This document shows positions 1-8,317 of a DNA stretch of 43,343 nucleotides, in pieces (the first letter of the stretch is position 1; every line of letters begins with the position of its first letter). Origin of the DNA: Flavobacterium sp. (GTDB lineage Bacteria; Bacteroidota; Bacteroidia; Flavobacteriales; Flavobacteriaceae). The notes beneath the pieces were generated by a model that made no database searches, was not told the origin of the DNA, and saw only the letters and a program-made list of their open reading frames with translations. Location: the NCBI GenBank assembly GCA_030153045.1, contig JASLID010000028.1:1-43343 (forward strand), written 5' to 3'. The position numbers were made by a program, and so were the translations under genes.

Positions 1-690
1 GAAAGCCATCACCATCATAAAATGACCCCACCATCCTACTCTTTCCAAAACTTGTAATGTTCCTTCACTAAGTGATCCGAATAAAGCCGGACCTAAATAC
101 TGAGATACTGAAAAACCAAAAGTACCTTGACCTTCAAAATGTGATTTACCCATGTTGTATAATACTTCATCAGTACCATTCATTGTAAAGATGCAACAAA
201 CTAAAATAATCTCCATTATTAAGATTAAATTAGCATCTTTCATAGGCCAACCTAATAATTCCGCTTTATTTAAACGTGGAAGTTTCAATAAATTTCGACG
301 TGCTAAGAAAGCGACTGTTGCTACTAATGCTAATAGAGATAAAACCTCTATAAAACTGATTATAAAAGTATAAAACCCTCCTAAACCCGATTTAAAAAAG
401 CGATGAGAACCAAAAATTCCATCGACTAGTATTTCCAGCAATTCAATTTGTGTGATTACAAAAGCAGCATATAAAGCAAAGTGAAGAACTGCCGGTATAG
501 GACGGGCAAACATTTTCTTTTGACCTAAGGCTACAAGAGCCATATTTTTCCATCTTTCAGAAGCATTATCTGAACGATTTACATTGGTTCCTAATTTAAT
601 ATTACGAATAATTTTCTTCACATTTTTTGCAAAGAAACCTACTCCTACTGTCAGAATGATTAAAAATACAATGCTACTTAAAATATTCAT
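1..690 (-). CDS. Membrane part of an (Fe-S)-binding oxidoreductase, partial
   Basis: The frame is open from the ATG at 690 to the window edge (230 codons), so this is the N-terminal part only. It starts MNILSSIVFLIILTVGVGFF and has several hydrophobic segments, with histidines near the predicted helices (LHFALYAAF, GHFMMVMAF). This resembles the membrane half of the Bacteroidota '(Fe-S)-binding protein' family related to heterodisulfide reductase/NarI fusions, in which cysteine-rich Fe-S domains follow. Those domains would lie outside the window, so the function is inferred. It lies 34 bp downstream of the MCE gene on the same strand and probably shares its operon, an arrangement recalled from other Flavobacteria. 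Confidence 0.75.
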   Translation of the reverse strand, partial: MNILSSIVFLIILTVGVGFFAKNVKKIIRNIKLGTNVNRSDNASERWKNMALVALGQKKMFARPIPAVLHFALYAAFVITQIELLEILVDGIFGSHRFFKSGLGGFYTFIISFIEVLSLLALVATVAFLARRNLLKLPRLNKAELLGWPMKDANLILIMEIILVCCIFTMNGTDEVLYNMGKSHFEGQGTFGFSVSQYLGPALFGSLSEGTLQVLERVGWWGHFMMVMAF

Positions 691-724
691 AATGGTTAAT
701 TTGGTTTTTGATTCTTAATCTTGT

Positions 725-1690
725 TTATTTTTGAACTTCTTCCGGATTTTTGTATGGTTTTTCTTTTTTTCCAAAAAACGATACATTTACATAACGTGTT
801 GGGTGTAATCTTACGTCTTGTAACAATAATTCCAATTCTTTTGAGGCTTTTGAAAGATTGTTATACATCGTTTCATCTTTCATCAGTTTACCCATTGTTC
901 CTTTGCCCGATTGCATGTCAGCCAACATTTTATTGACATTAGATAATGTGGCATCTAATGATTTTACAGTTTCACCCAATTGCGCTTTTTCTAAATCATC
1001 AGAAATTTTAGCAAAATTTTGAGTTGTCTTATCAAGGTTAGTAACAGCATTTCCTAATTTAGCTTTATTATCAACTAAAATCTGATCGAAATTAGAAGAC
1101 ACTTTAGAGAAATTAGCTAGGGTTTTATTCAATTCATTAATGGCATTTTTTAGATTTGCTTGTGTATTAGCATCTAAAACATTGTTTACATTGCTTAAAA
1201 GCGCATCTGCATTTACTAAAACTTTATCCAATTTTACTTGAAGAGGTTCTAATTTATCACCTAGTGCTTCAGTTAATCCTAATTTGTTTGCCGATTTTAA
1301 ATAATCACCATCAGCAATGACTGAATTATCATTTAGTCCTGGAACAATTCCAATTTGTCGTCCGCCTAACGGTCCTGGCGAATATATTTCGGCAATACTT
1401 GATTTTGGAAATTCATAACCGTTTTTTATTTGTAATTCAACAACAGTGGTGTAATCCTTAAGTAATTTAATCGAATTTACTTTACCAATTGTCAATCCGT
1501 TAATGGTTACTGGTGCCGAATTTACTAATCCTTCAACATTTGCATACTTAACGTAAAGTGTTTTATAGTCAGTAAACAAATCGCTTCCTTTTAAGAAGCT
1601 GTATCCCCAAATAAATAATAAAATGGATGCAATTACTAATACGGCGGTTTTAATTTCTCTTGTTATTTTCAAAATAAAATGTTTTAACAA
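725..1690 (-). CDS. MCE/MlaD family lipid-transport protein
   Basis: 321 aa. A single membrane anchor lies near residues 12-33 (TAVLVIASILLFIWGYSFL). An MCE domain follows at about 37-115, with the family-typical run from YANVEGLVNSAPVTINGLTIG to SPGPLGGRQIGI. The C-terminal half (about 140-270) is a long, mostly helical region rich in Asn, Leu and Lys, as in MlaD-like proteins whose helices form a hydrophobic tunnel. MlaD-type proteins carry phospholipids between the membranes; that role is taken from the family. It lies 23 bp downstream of the amidase and 34 bp upstream of the Fe-S protein, all on the minus strand. No Mla permease or ATPase is in the window. Confidence 0.88.
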   Translation of the reverse strand: MLKHFILKITREIKTAVLVIASILLFIWGYSFLKGSDLFTDYKTLYVKYANVEGLVNSAPVTINGLTIGKVNSIKLLKDYTTVVELQIKNGYEFPKSSIAEIYSPGPLGGRQIGIVPGLNDNSVIADGDYLKSANKLGLTEALGDKLEPLQVKLDKVLVNADALLSNVNNVLDANTQANLKNAINELNKTLANFSKVSSNFDQILVDNKAKLGNAVTNLDKTTQNFAKISDDLEKAQLGETVKSLDATLSNVNKMLADMQSGKGTMGKLMKDETMYNNLSKASKELELLLQDVRLHPTRYVNVSFFGKKEKPYKNPEEVQK

Positions 1691-1713
1691 ATTTAATAAT
1701 TTCTATTCAGTAA

Positions 1714-2877
1714 TTACTTATTCTTTAAAGCTTCGTTCAAACTGATTTTCGACCCGTTTTTAAAGGCTACAATAAAAGAAGAATCATAACCTCTTGTTTT
1801 AGCTTCAGCTAATTGCTTTTTCGAAATTTCATAATCATTAGTTTCTCCGTACATGTATTTGTAATATTCACCTTCAAATACGGCTGAAATTTTATTTAAT
1901 CCGTTAAAGTTAGAAGGAATTGTATCTATCTTTTCTTTACTTGCTTTTAATTGAATTTTAAATATTGGTTTGTTAACTTCTAATGCTTTTACTTCTGCAA
2001 CTTTAGGGGTGTCTTTTTTAATAGGTGTTTTCACTTCTGTTTTAGGAGTTGTGTCCGTTTTTACTGGTCTTTCTGATTTTTGAATTTCAATAACAGGCAT
2101 TGTACCTCCAAAATGTTCTACTTTCATTCTAAAGATAGCATCAGCTATGGTTTTAGCAATATTTTGTTGTCCTTCTTCTGAATTTAAGTAAGCACCCTCA
2201 TCTTTGTTTGAGATGAATCCCATTTCGATAAGTACTCTTGGCATGAAGGCTTTGTGCAATACCATAAAAGGCGCTTGTTTTACACCACGCACTTTACGAT
2301 TTAATTTTACGTCAAAATTATCTTCAATTCTACTGGCTAATTCTATACTTTGATCTAAATATTCTTCTTGTGCTAATGTTGCACTAATAAGTGATTCAGG
2401 TGAATTGGGATTATACCCAGAGTATTTTGTTTTATAATTGTCTTCTAATGTAATTACGGCATTCTCTTTTTTAGCGACTGCTAAACTTGAGGCGCTCTTA
2501 GAAAGTCCCATTACATATGTTTCGGCACCAAATGCTTCTTGGTTCACATTGGCATTACAGTGAATAGAAACAAAAAAATTAGCATCGGCTCTATTGGCAA
2601 TATTTGCTCTTTCCACTAAATCTACAAAGGTGTCGTCTTTACGAGTGTAAAGCACTTGTATGTTTGGATCAGATTCTAAAATCTTACCCACTTTAAGTAC
2701 TACTCCAAGCGCAATATTTTTTTCTACATAGCCATGATAAACTGCACCAAAATCGTGAGCTCCGTGACCTGCATCTAAAACGACTTTAAATTTACCATTA
2801 GTTTGAGCCGATAATGATGTAACAAATACTAATGTTAATAGTAAAAGAACTTCTTTAAATTTTAATGTAAATCTCAT
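1714..2877 (-). CDS. N-acetylmuramoyl-L-alanine amidase (Amidase_3)
   Basis: 387 aa with a signal peptide (about residues 1-25, ending SLSAQ). The zinc amidase domain fills about 30-250. Visible ligands are His38 in DAGHGAHD, Glu52 in VEKNIAL and His106 in SIHCNAN; the catalytic Glu lies in LIEMGFISN near residue 217. The enzyme cleaves the amide bond between MurNAc and the stem peptide in the periplasm, with roles in cell separation and peptidoglycan turnover. A Pro/Lys/Thr-rich linker (about 260-300) leads to a C-terminal region of about 80 residues that may bind the wall or an activator. It is first in the minus-strand operon with the MCE protein and diverges from the LptD-like gene. Confidence 0.93.
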   Translation of the reverse strand: MRFTLKFKEVLLLLTLVFVTSLSAQTNGKFKVVLDAGHGAHDFGAVYHGYVEKNIALGVVLKVGKILESDPNIQVLYTRKDDTFVDLVERANIANRADANFFVSIHCNANVNQEAFGAETYVMGLSKSASSLAVAKKENAVITLEDNYKTKYSGYNPNSPESLISATLAQEEYLDQSIELASRIEDNFDVKLNRKVRGVKQAPFMVLHKAFMPRVLIEMGFISNKDEGAYLNSEEGQQNIAKTIADAIFRMKVEHFGGTMPVIEIQKSERPVKTDTTPKTEVKTPIKKDTPKVAEVKALEVNKPIFKIQLKASKEKIDTIPSNFNGLNKISAVFEGEYYKYMYGETNDYEISKKQLAEAKTRGYDSSFIVAFKNGSKISLNEALKNK

Positions 2878-2948
2878 ACTTGTATTTTTTATAATGGCCT
2901 TAAAGGTTATAATTTTATTAAATGCTTAATTTTTTTTAAAAATAGATG

Positions 2949-2956
2949 TAAGTTTG
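2949..2956 (+). promoter_or_regulatory. -7 box (TAAGTTTG) at the lptD start
   Basis: Exact match to the Bacteroidota -7 consensus TAnnTTTG. It overlaps the upstream TTG start candidate of the LptD-like gene, so it would fit better with initiation at the downstream TTG (3005). No convincing -33 TTG was found 19 bp upstream, so it could be a chance match. Confidence 0.3.
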
Positions 2957-5677
2957 TCACTTCAAAAATTAAGCCATATTTTTACAAAAATAGTATTTAT
3001 AGCGTTGCATACAAACTTATTTCATATCGTTTTATCATCAATTTTATTAACTCTTGGAAGTTCAAATTTATATTCGCAAGAGTTATCTAAAAAAAGCATT
3101 TCAATACCTGCTGAAAAACAACAAGATAGTATTAATTTATCGCCGAAAAATCTTGTTAAAAGTAATGATACGATAAAAAAAGATACAATCAAGAAAAAGA
3201 AAGCATTTCTTGATGGACAAATCAAATATAAGTCAAAAGATTATGTCAAAATAAGTCAAAAGAAGAAGCAAACCACATTATATAACGAAGCAGAAGTTTA
3301 TTATAAAGATATTGAACTAAAAGCGGGAGTAATTGTTATTGACTACGATAAAGACGAGATTTATGCTGGAAGAATTAAAGATTCTGCTGGAATTTACACG
3401 CAATATCCTGTTTTTAAACAAGGGGAGAATGTTGTTGAGCCTGATTCAATTCGATTTAATTTTAAGACTAGAAAAGCTTTAATTTGGAATTCCCGAACAG
3501 ATCAAGGAGAATTTAAAGTAAAAGGAGAAATTACCAAAAGAGAAAATGATTCAGTTTATTTTATTAAAAATGCTCGTTTTACTACTTCTAAAAACCTTGA
3601 AGATCCCGAATATTATTTTTTAGCTCGTAAGATAAAATTAGTACCTAAGAAAAAAGTGGTGGCTGGTTTAACTAATATGGTCATTGCTAATGTTCCTACT
3701 CCTATTGGGGTTCCCTTTGCGTTTTTTCCAATGACTGACGAAAGCACCTCAGGTATTATTATTCCAACTTTCGGAGATACTAATGCACAAGGTTATTTTT
3801 TACAAAATGGAGGGTATTATTTTGCCTTGAGTAATAAATATGATTTGGCTTTGTTAGGTGACTATTATACCAATGGGAGTTACGCTTTTAGAGCAGAAAC
3901 AAATTACGCAAAGCGTTATAAGTTTAGAGGTAATCTTAATTTTAGATATGAAAACCAAATTACTGGTGAACGTGGTTTGCCAGGTTACGCAAAAACAAAT
4001 TTATATAACATTCAATGGAGCCACGCTCCAGATCTTAAAGCAACTCCAAATTCAAGATTCTCTGCTTCAGTAAACTTAGGAAGTCAAAAATATTATCAAA
4101 ACTCATTCAATCAAGTAAATAATGCCAACTTTTTGAATAATACATTAAGCTCGTCAATATCCTATTCAAAAACGTTCAATACAGTTCCACAGGTAAACAT
4201 GTCTTTAACGGCTTCTCATTCACAAAATACAAATACGGGGGTTATTAATATGACATTGCCTACATTGCAAGCCAGTGTAGACAGAGTTTTTCCTTTTGCA
4301 CCTAAAAATGGAACCAAGAAAGGATTTATTAAAAATATAAACTTCAATTATAGCTTGCGTGGCGAAAATCGAATTAACACAGTAGATTCTTTATTTTTTA
4401 AACCTCAAATGTTTAGAGATGCTAAAAATGGTTTGCAACACTCAATTCCATTAAGTACTAATTTTAAAGTATTTAAATATTTTAGTGTTACCGCTTCTTC
4501 AAATTATCTTGAAACATGGTATCTAAAAACTATAGAAAAAAGATATAACGCCAATTTAAACAAAGTGGAAGATATTGAAAAATCAGGTTTTGATGCTTTT
4601 AGGACATACGATTTTACAAGTAGTATTGGAACCACTATTTACGGAACATTTAATATTAGTAAAGATAAAAAAGTTCAAGCGATAAGACATGTTATGCGTC
4701 CTAGCGTTGGATATTCTTATGCGCCAAGTTTTGAAAGATATTACGATACTTATGCCTCCGATGGAAGTGGAAAAATGGATACTTACACTCGTTTTGAAGA
4801 TGGAATTTTTGGTGGGCCAAACAATAGTAGAAGTAATGCTTTAAATTTCTCTTTAAATAATACTTTTGAGGCAAAAGTTCGTGATGCTGATTCAACGAAA
4901 GTGGAACCTAAAAAAATAATGTTACTAAATAACTTAAATTTTTCAACTGCATACAATATCGATGCAGACTCTTTAAAATGGTCTCCATTAAGAGTAAGTG
5001 GAGGTACTAACCTGTTTAAGGATAAAATGAATGTTAATTTTGGAATGACCTTAAATCCTTATGCTATAGATGCAAATGGGAAAACATTAGACATGTTTAA
5101 CATTGACAATAATGGAAGTTTGTTTAGAATGACAAGTGCTAATATGACTATTAATTATTCATTATCTAACAAGGAACAAAAGGCAGGAAAAGAAAACGAA
5201 AACAACTCTTTTAACAATCGTGGGATGCGTAGTGGTGGTCGTGAAGATGATTTATTTGGATCAACAACGGATTTCAGCGATCGTAGGGAAAGTCAATTTG
5301 GAAAAGATGATGAAGATGATAAATTTTCTGGTTTCTATAATACAAAACTCCCGTGGGATTTACGTTTGGCTTATTCACTCACTTATACCAATAATAACAG
5401 AGAGAAAGAAATATCTCAAAGTTCATTAATGTTTTCTGGTAATATCGATATTTCACCAAAATGGAAAGCTGGAGTTTCGTCAGGATATGATTTTGTGCAA
5501 AAAGGTGTTACTTATACACAATTGCGTTTTGAAAGAGATTTGTTAAGTTGGAGAATGGATTTTAACTGGAATCCAATTGGAGAAAGAGCCTCTTGGTATT
5601 TCTTTATAGGAATAAGTTCATCGGTATTAAGCGACATTAAATGGGACAAACGAAATGTTCCAGATAAACGATTATAG
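2954..5677 (+). CDS. lptD: LptD-like outer-membrane LPS assembly protein
   Basis: 907 aa from a TTG start. The N-terminal part (about 85-230) resembles an OstA/LptA-like beta domain, with phrases such as YYKDIELKAGVIVIDYDKDEIYA. The rest is long, aromatic-rich amphipathic strands typical of an outer-membrane barrel. LptD inserts LPS into the outer leaflet. The start is uncertain: there is no ATG nearby; TTG at 2954 gives a long leader, and TTG at 3005 gives a tidy 25-residue signal peptide (HTNLFHIVLSSILL...LYSQ). An acidic, Gly/Arg-rich low-complexity stretch sits near residues 755-795. It diverges from the amidase operon, giving an envelope-biogenesis neighbourhood. Confidence 0.85.
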   Translation: MSLQKLSHIFTKIVFIALHTNLFHIVLSSILLTLGSSNLYSQELSKKSISIPAEKQQDSINLSPKNLVKSNDTIKKDTIKKKKAFLDGQIKYKSKDYVKISQKKKQTTLYNEAEVYYKDIELKAGVIVIDYDKDEIYAGRIKDSAGIYTQYPVFKQGENVVEPDSIRFNFKTRKALIWNSRTDQGEFKVKGEITKRENDSVYFIKNARFTTSKNLEDPEYYFLARKIKLVPKKKVVAGLTNMVIANVPTPIGVPFAFFPMTDESTSGIIIPTFGDTNAQGYFLQNGGYYFALSNKYDLALLGDYYTNGSYAFRAETNYAKRYKFRGNLNFRYENQITGERGLPGYAKTNLYNIQWSHAPDLKATPNSRFSASVNLGSQKYYQNSFNQVNNANFLNNTLSSSISYSKTFNTVPQVNMSLTASHSQNTNTGVINMTLPTLQASVDRVFPFAPKNGTKKGFIKNINFNYSLRGENRINTVDSLFFKPQMFRDAKNGLQHSIPLSTNFKVFKYFSVTASSNYLETWYLKTIEKRYNANLNKVEDIEKSGFDAFRTYDFTSSIGTTIYGTFNISKDKKVQAIRHVMRPSVGYSYAPSFERYYDTYASDGSGKMDTYTRFEDGIFGGPNNSRSNALNFSLNNTFEAKVRDADSTKVEPKKIMLLNNLNFSTAYNIDADSLKWSPLRVSGGTNLFKDKMNVNFGMTLNPYAIDANGKTLDMFNIDNNGSLFRMTSANMTINYSLSNKEQKAGKENENNSFNNRGMRSGGREDDLFGSTTDFSDRRESQFGKDDEDDKFSGFYNTKLPWDLRLAYSLTYTNNNREKEISQSSLMFSGNIDISPKWKAGVSSGYDFVQKGVTYTQLRFERDLLSWRMDFNWNPIGERASWYFFIGISSSVLSDIKWDKRNVPDKRL

Positions 5678-5709
5678 TATAGTTATCATCCTTTAAAAAT
5701 TAAATAGAT

Positions 5710-5725
5710 TTCCACTTTCGTGGAA
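5710..5725. repeat. Small hairpin between lptD and ridA
   Basis: Perfect inverted repeat TTCCAC-TTTC-GTGGAA in the 68-bp gap. It has no T-run after it, so it is a weak terminator candidate at best; it could be an RNA hairpin in the ridA leader. Confidence 0.4.
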
Positions 5726-5745
5726 GTAACATAAAAACAATACGA

Positions 5746-6126
5746 ATGAAAAAAATAATTTTTACAGACAAAGCCCCTGCTCCTATTGGTCCTTATAGCC
5801 AAGCAGTTTTGGTTAACGACACTTTATACACTTCAGGTCAAATTGCGTCAAATCCTGCTACAGGTGAATTAGTTTTAGATTCTATCGAAGTAGAAACTGA
5901 ACAAGTAATGCAAAACTTAAAAGCTTTGCTTGATGAAGTTGGAATGACATTTGACAATGTAGTTAAAGCGACTATATTCATTATGAACATGGGTGATTTT
6001 GCAAGAATCAATGCTGTTTATGGAAAGTATTTTAACGAGGCCATTGCTCCTGCTCGTGAAACTGTTCAAGTAGCAACATTGCCAAAAAATGTAAATATTG
6101 AAATTTCAGTGATTGCTATTAAGTAA
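5746..6126 (+). CDS. ridA: RidA family enamine/imine deaminase
   Basis: 126 aa, the usual RidA length. It opens MKKIIFTDKAPAPIGPYSQA, and carries SGQIASNPATGE, NLKALLDEVG and the C-terminal PARETVQVATLPKNVNIEISV, with the Arg of PARE that binds the substrate carboxylate. RidA hydrolyses reactive 2-aminoacrylate and other enamines made by PLP enzymes, in the cytoplasm. It lies 68 bp downstream of lptD and ends at a hairpin shared with convergent dnaK. Confidence 0.95.
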   Translation: MKKIIFTDKAPAPIGPYSQAVLVNDTLYTSGQIASNPATGELVLDSIEVETEQVMQNLKALLDEVGMTFDNVVKATIFIMNMGDFARINAVYGKYFNEAIAPARETVQVATLPKNVNIEISVIAIK

Positions 6127-6148
6127 TTATTTTAATTTTTAAGCATAA

Positions 6149-6176
6149 AAAAACCACGCCTTGCAGCGTGGTTTTT
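6149..6176. terminator. Bidirectional terminator between ridA and dnaK
   Basis: Stem CCACGC/GCGTGG (6154-6159 with 6166-6171) extended by A-T pairs, with A-run on one side and T-run on the other. It serves two convergent genes. Confidence 0.9.
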
Positions 6177-6194
6177 CATTATAACTCAGAAATA

Positions 6195-8078
6195 TTATTT
6201 TACTTCTTCGTAATCAACATCTTGTACTTGATCTCCTTGCGCATCACCTTGTGGTTGTGCAGCTTGTTGACCTTGTTCACCTTGAGCATACATAGCTTCA
6301 GTTGCAGTTTTCCAAGCAGCATTGATATTATCTAAAGCTGTCTGAATTGCCCCTAAATCTTGCGTAGAGTGAGCCATTCTTAATTCAGTTAAAGCATACT
6401 CGATAGCTGTTTTGTTAGCGTCAGTTAATTTATCACCTAACTCTTTCAATTGGCTTTCAGTTTGGAAAATCATTCCATCAGCTTCGTTCAATTTTTCAAC
6501 TCTTTCTCTAGCGATTCTGTCAGAGTCAGCATTTGCTTCAGCATCTTTTTTCATTCTTTCGATTTCTTCAGCTGTTAATCCAGAAGAAGCTTCGATACGA
6601 ATGTCATGAGATTTACCAGTTCCTTTGTCAGTTGCAGAAACTTTGATGATACCATTAGCATCAATATCAAAAGTTACTTCAATTTGTGGAACACCTCTTG
6701 GTGCTGGTGGAATACCATCTAAGTGGAAACGACCAATAGTTTTGTTATCTACAGCCATTGCTCTGTCTCCTTGTAATACGTGAATTTCAACTGTTGGTTG
6801 AGAATCTGCCGCTGTAGAGAAAACTTGAGATTTTTTAGTTGGAATAGTTGTATTTGACTCAATTAATTTTGTCAAAACACCACCCATAGTTTCGATACCT
6901 AAAGATAAAGGCGTAACGTCTAATAACAATACATCTTTAACATCTCCAGATAAAACTCCACCTTGAATAGCAGCTCCAATAGCTACTACTTCATCAGGGT
7001 TAACTCCTTTAGAAGCTTTTTTACCAAAGAATTTTTCTACTTCGTCAGCGATTCTTGGCATACGAGTTGAACCTCCTACAAGGATCACTTCGTCAATGTC
7101 AGATGTAGATAAACCTGCATCTTTTAATGCTTTAGCAACTGGTTCCATAGAACGTTTTACTAAAGTATCAGACAATTGCTCAAATTTAGCTCTTGATAAT
7201 TTTTTTACTAAGTGCTTAGGTCCTGAAGCTGTAGCTGTAACGTAAGGCAAGTTGATTTCTGTTTCAGCAGAAGATGACAACTCGATTTTAGCTTTTTCAG
7301 CAGCTTCTTTAATTCTTTGTAATGACATTGGGTCAAGACGCAAGTCAATTCCTTCTTCAGCTTTGAATTCATCTGCCAACCAGTCAATGATTGTTTGGTC
7401 AAAATCATCTCCACCTAAGTGAGTATCTCCATTTGTAGATAATACTTCAAATACACCATCACCTAATTCAAGGATAGAAATATCAAAAGTACCTCCACCT
7501 AAATCGTATACAGCAATTTTTTGATCTACTCCTTTTTTATCTAATCCGTAAGCTAATGCCGCAGCAGTTGGCTCATTGATGATACGCATTACTTTAAGAC
7601 CTGCAATCTCACCAGCTTCTTTAGTCGCTTGACGTTGTGCATCATTAAAGTAAGCAGGAACAGTAATAACTGCTTCTGTAACTGTTTGACCTAAATAGTC
7701 TTCAGCTGTTTTTTTCATTTTTTGAAGTGTCATAGCTGACAATTCTTGTGCTGTATATAAACGACCGTCAATATCCACACGTGGAGTATTGTTATCTCCT
7801 TTAACTACAGAATATGGAACTCTTTTTGCTTCACCAGTAGTTTCAGAAAAAGTGTGTCCCATAAAACGTTTGATAGAAGCAACCGTTTTAGTTGGATTAG
7901 TTACTGCTTGTCTTTTTGCAGGATCACCCACTTTAATTTCGCCACCTTCCACAAATGCAATGATCGATGGTGTTGTTCTTTTTCCTTCAGCATTAGGAAT
8001 AACTACTGCCTCATTTCCTTCCATTACAGAAACACAAGAGTTCGTCGTACCTAAGTCAATTCCGATTATTTTACCCAT
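6195..8078 (-). CDS. dnaK: Molecular chaperone DnaK (Hsp70)
   Basis: 627 aa, full length. All three Hsp70 signatures are present: IGIDLGTTNSCVSV at the N-terminus, AVYDLGGGTFDISIL near residue 190 and VILVGGSTRMPRI near 330. The substrate-binding domain follows (VLLLDVTPLSLGIET onward) and the C-terminus is Gln/Gly-rich, ending VQDVDYEEVK. It is an ATP-driven folding chaperone of the cytoplasm. No dnaJ or grpE adjoins it, so it stands alone. The upstream region has no clear TAnnTTTG box but carries a sigma-54-like promoter and TGACA dyads, described separately. Confidence 0.99.
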   Translation of the reverse strand: MGKIIGIDLGTTNSCVSVMEGNEAVVIPNAEGKRTTPSIIAFVEGGEIKVGDPAKRQAVTNPTKTVASIKRFMGHTFSETTGEAKRVPYSVVKGDNNTPRVDIDGRLYTAQELSAMTLQKMKKTAEDYLGQTVTEAVITVPAYFNDAQRQATKEAGEIAGLKVMRIINEPTAAALAYGLDKKGVDQKIAVYDLGGGTFDISILELGDGVFEVLSTNGDTHLGGDDFDQTIIDWLADEFKAEEGIDLRLDPMSLQRIKEAAEKAKIELSSSAETEINLPYVTATASGPKHLVKKLSRAKFEQLSDTLVKRSMEPVAKALKDAGLSTSDIDEVILVGGSTRMPRIADEVEKFFGKKASKGVNPDEVVAIGAAIQGGVLSGDVKDVLLLDVTPLSLGIETMGGVLTKLIESNTTIPTKKSQVFSTAADSQPTVEIHVLQGDRAMAVDNKTIGRFHLDGIPPAPRGVPQIEVTFDIDANGIIKVSATDKGTGKSHDIRIEASSGLTAEEIERMKKDAEANADSDRIARERVEKLNEADGMIFQTESQLKELGDKLTDANKTAIEYALTELRMAHSTQDLGAIQTALDNINAAWKTATEAMYAQGEQGQQAAQPQGDAQGDQVQDVDYEEVK

Positions 8079-8130
8079 TTTTAATATATTTAATTTATTG
8101 TATATTCATTTTAACAACTCGAAGTCGATA

Positions 8131-8148
8131 AGTCAATGATTGTGCCAA
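8131..8148 (-). promoter_or_regulatory. Sigma-54-like promoter of dnaK
   Basis: The minus strand reads TTGGCACAATCATTGACT. Against the sigma-54 consensus TGGCAC-N5-TTGC, the -24 element TTGGCAC is exact, and the GG to G spacing to the -12 element is the canonical 10 bp; the -12 dinucleotide is GA rather than GC. Predicted transcription start is about 12 bp on, near 8121, giving a leader of about 43 nt before the ATG at 8078. Confidence 0.5.
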
Positions 8149-8153
8149 GACAC

Positions 8154-8216
8154 CTGACAGCAGTAAATTGTCAGTTTTTAATTAAATTGTCGGAAAATTG
8201 TATGACAAGGTGTCAT
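8154..8216 (-). promoter_or_regulatory. TGACA/TGTCA dyads upstream of dnaK (possible enhancer sites)
   Basis: Two dyads: CTGACA-N9-TGTCAG (8154-8159 and 8169-8174) and the perfect palindrome ATGACA-AGG-TGTCAT (8202-8216). A lone TTGTC half-site lies between them near 8188. They lie about 10 to 70 bp upstream of the -24 element, where bacterial enhancer-binding proteins often bind. The activator is unknown. Confidence 0.45.
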
Positions 8217-8220
8217 TTTC

Positions 8221-8317
8221 AGGAGCTGTTTCCTTCTTTTGCCTTTATCTTTGTTCATACTTCACAAAGGATATCGGCTCACACGAACGTGGTGAACTGG
8301 CGAAGCAATCAGGGCTA
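8221..8317 (-). repeat. Intergenic repeat element, copy 1
   Basis: On the minus strand it begins with TAGCCCTGAT, whose TAG is the stop codon of the gene at 8315-8968, and ends AACAGCTCCT. It contains the stem ATCCTTTGT/ACAAAGAT (8264-8272 with 8247-8254) with one bulged base. A 28-nt module (8281-8308, ending GAACTGGCGAAGCAA) is shared with the element at 26646-26771. Ends and core match that element, with different stem bases, so this is a dispersed repeat family, probably structured as RNA or DNA. Confidence 0.7.

Noticed and set aside
5710..5725. Terminator after lptD
   Set aside because: The stem is short and lacks a T-run, so it is only recorded as a hairpin.
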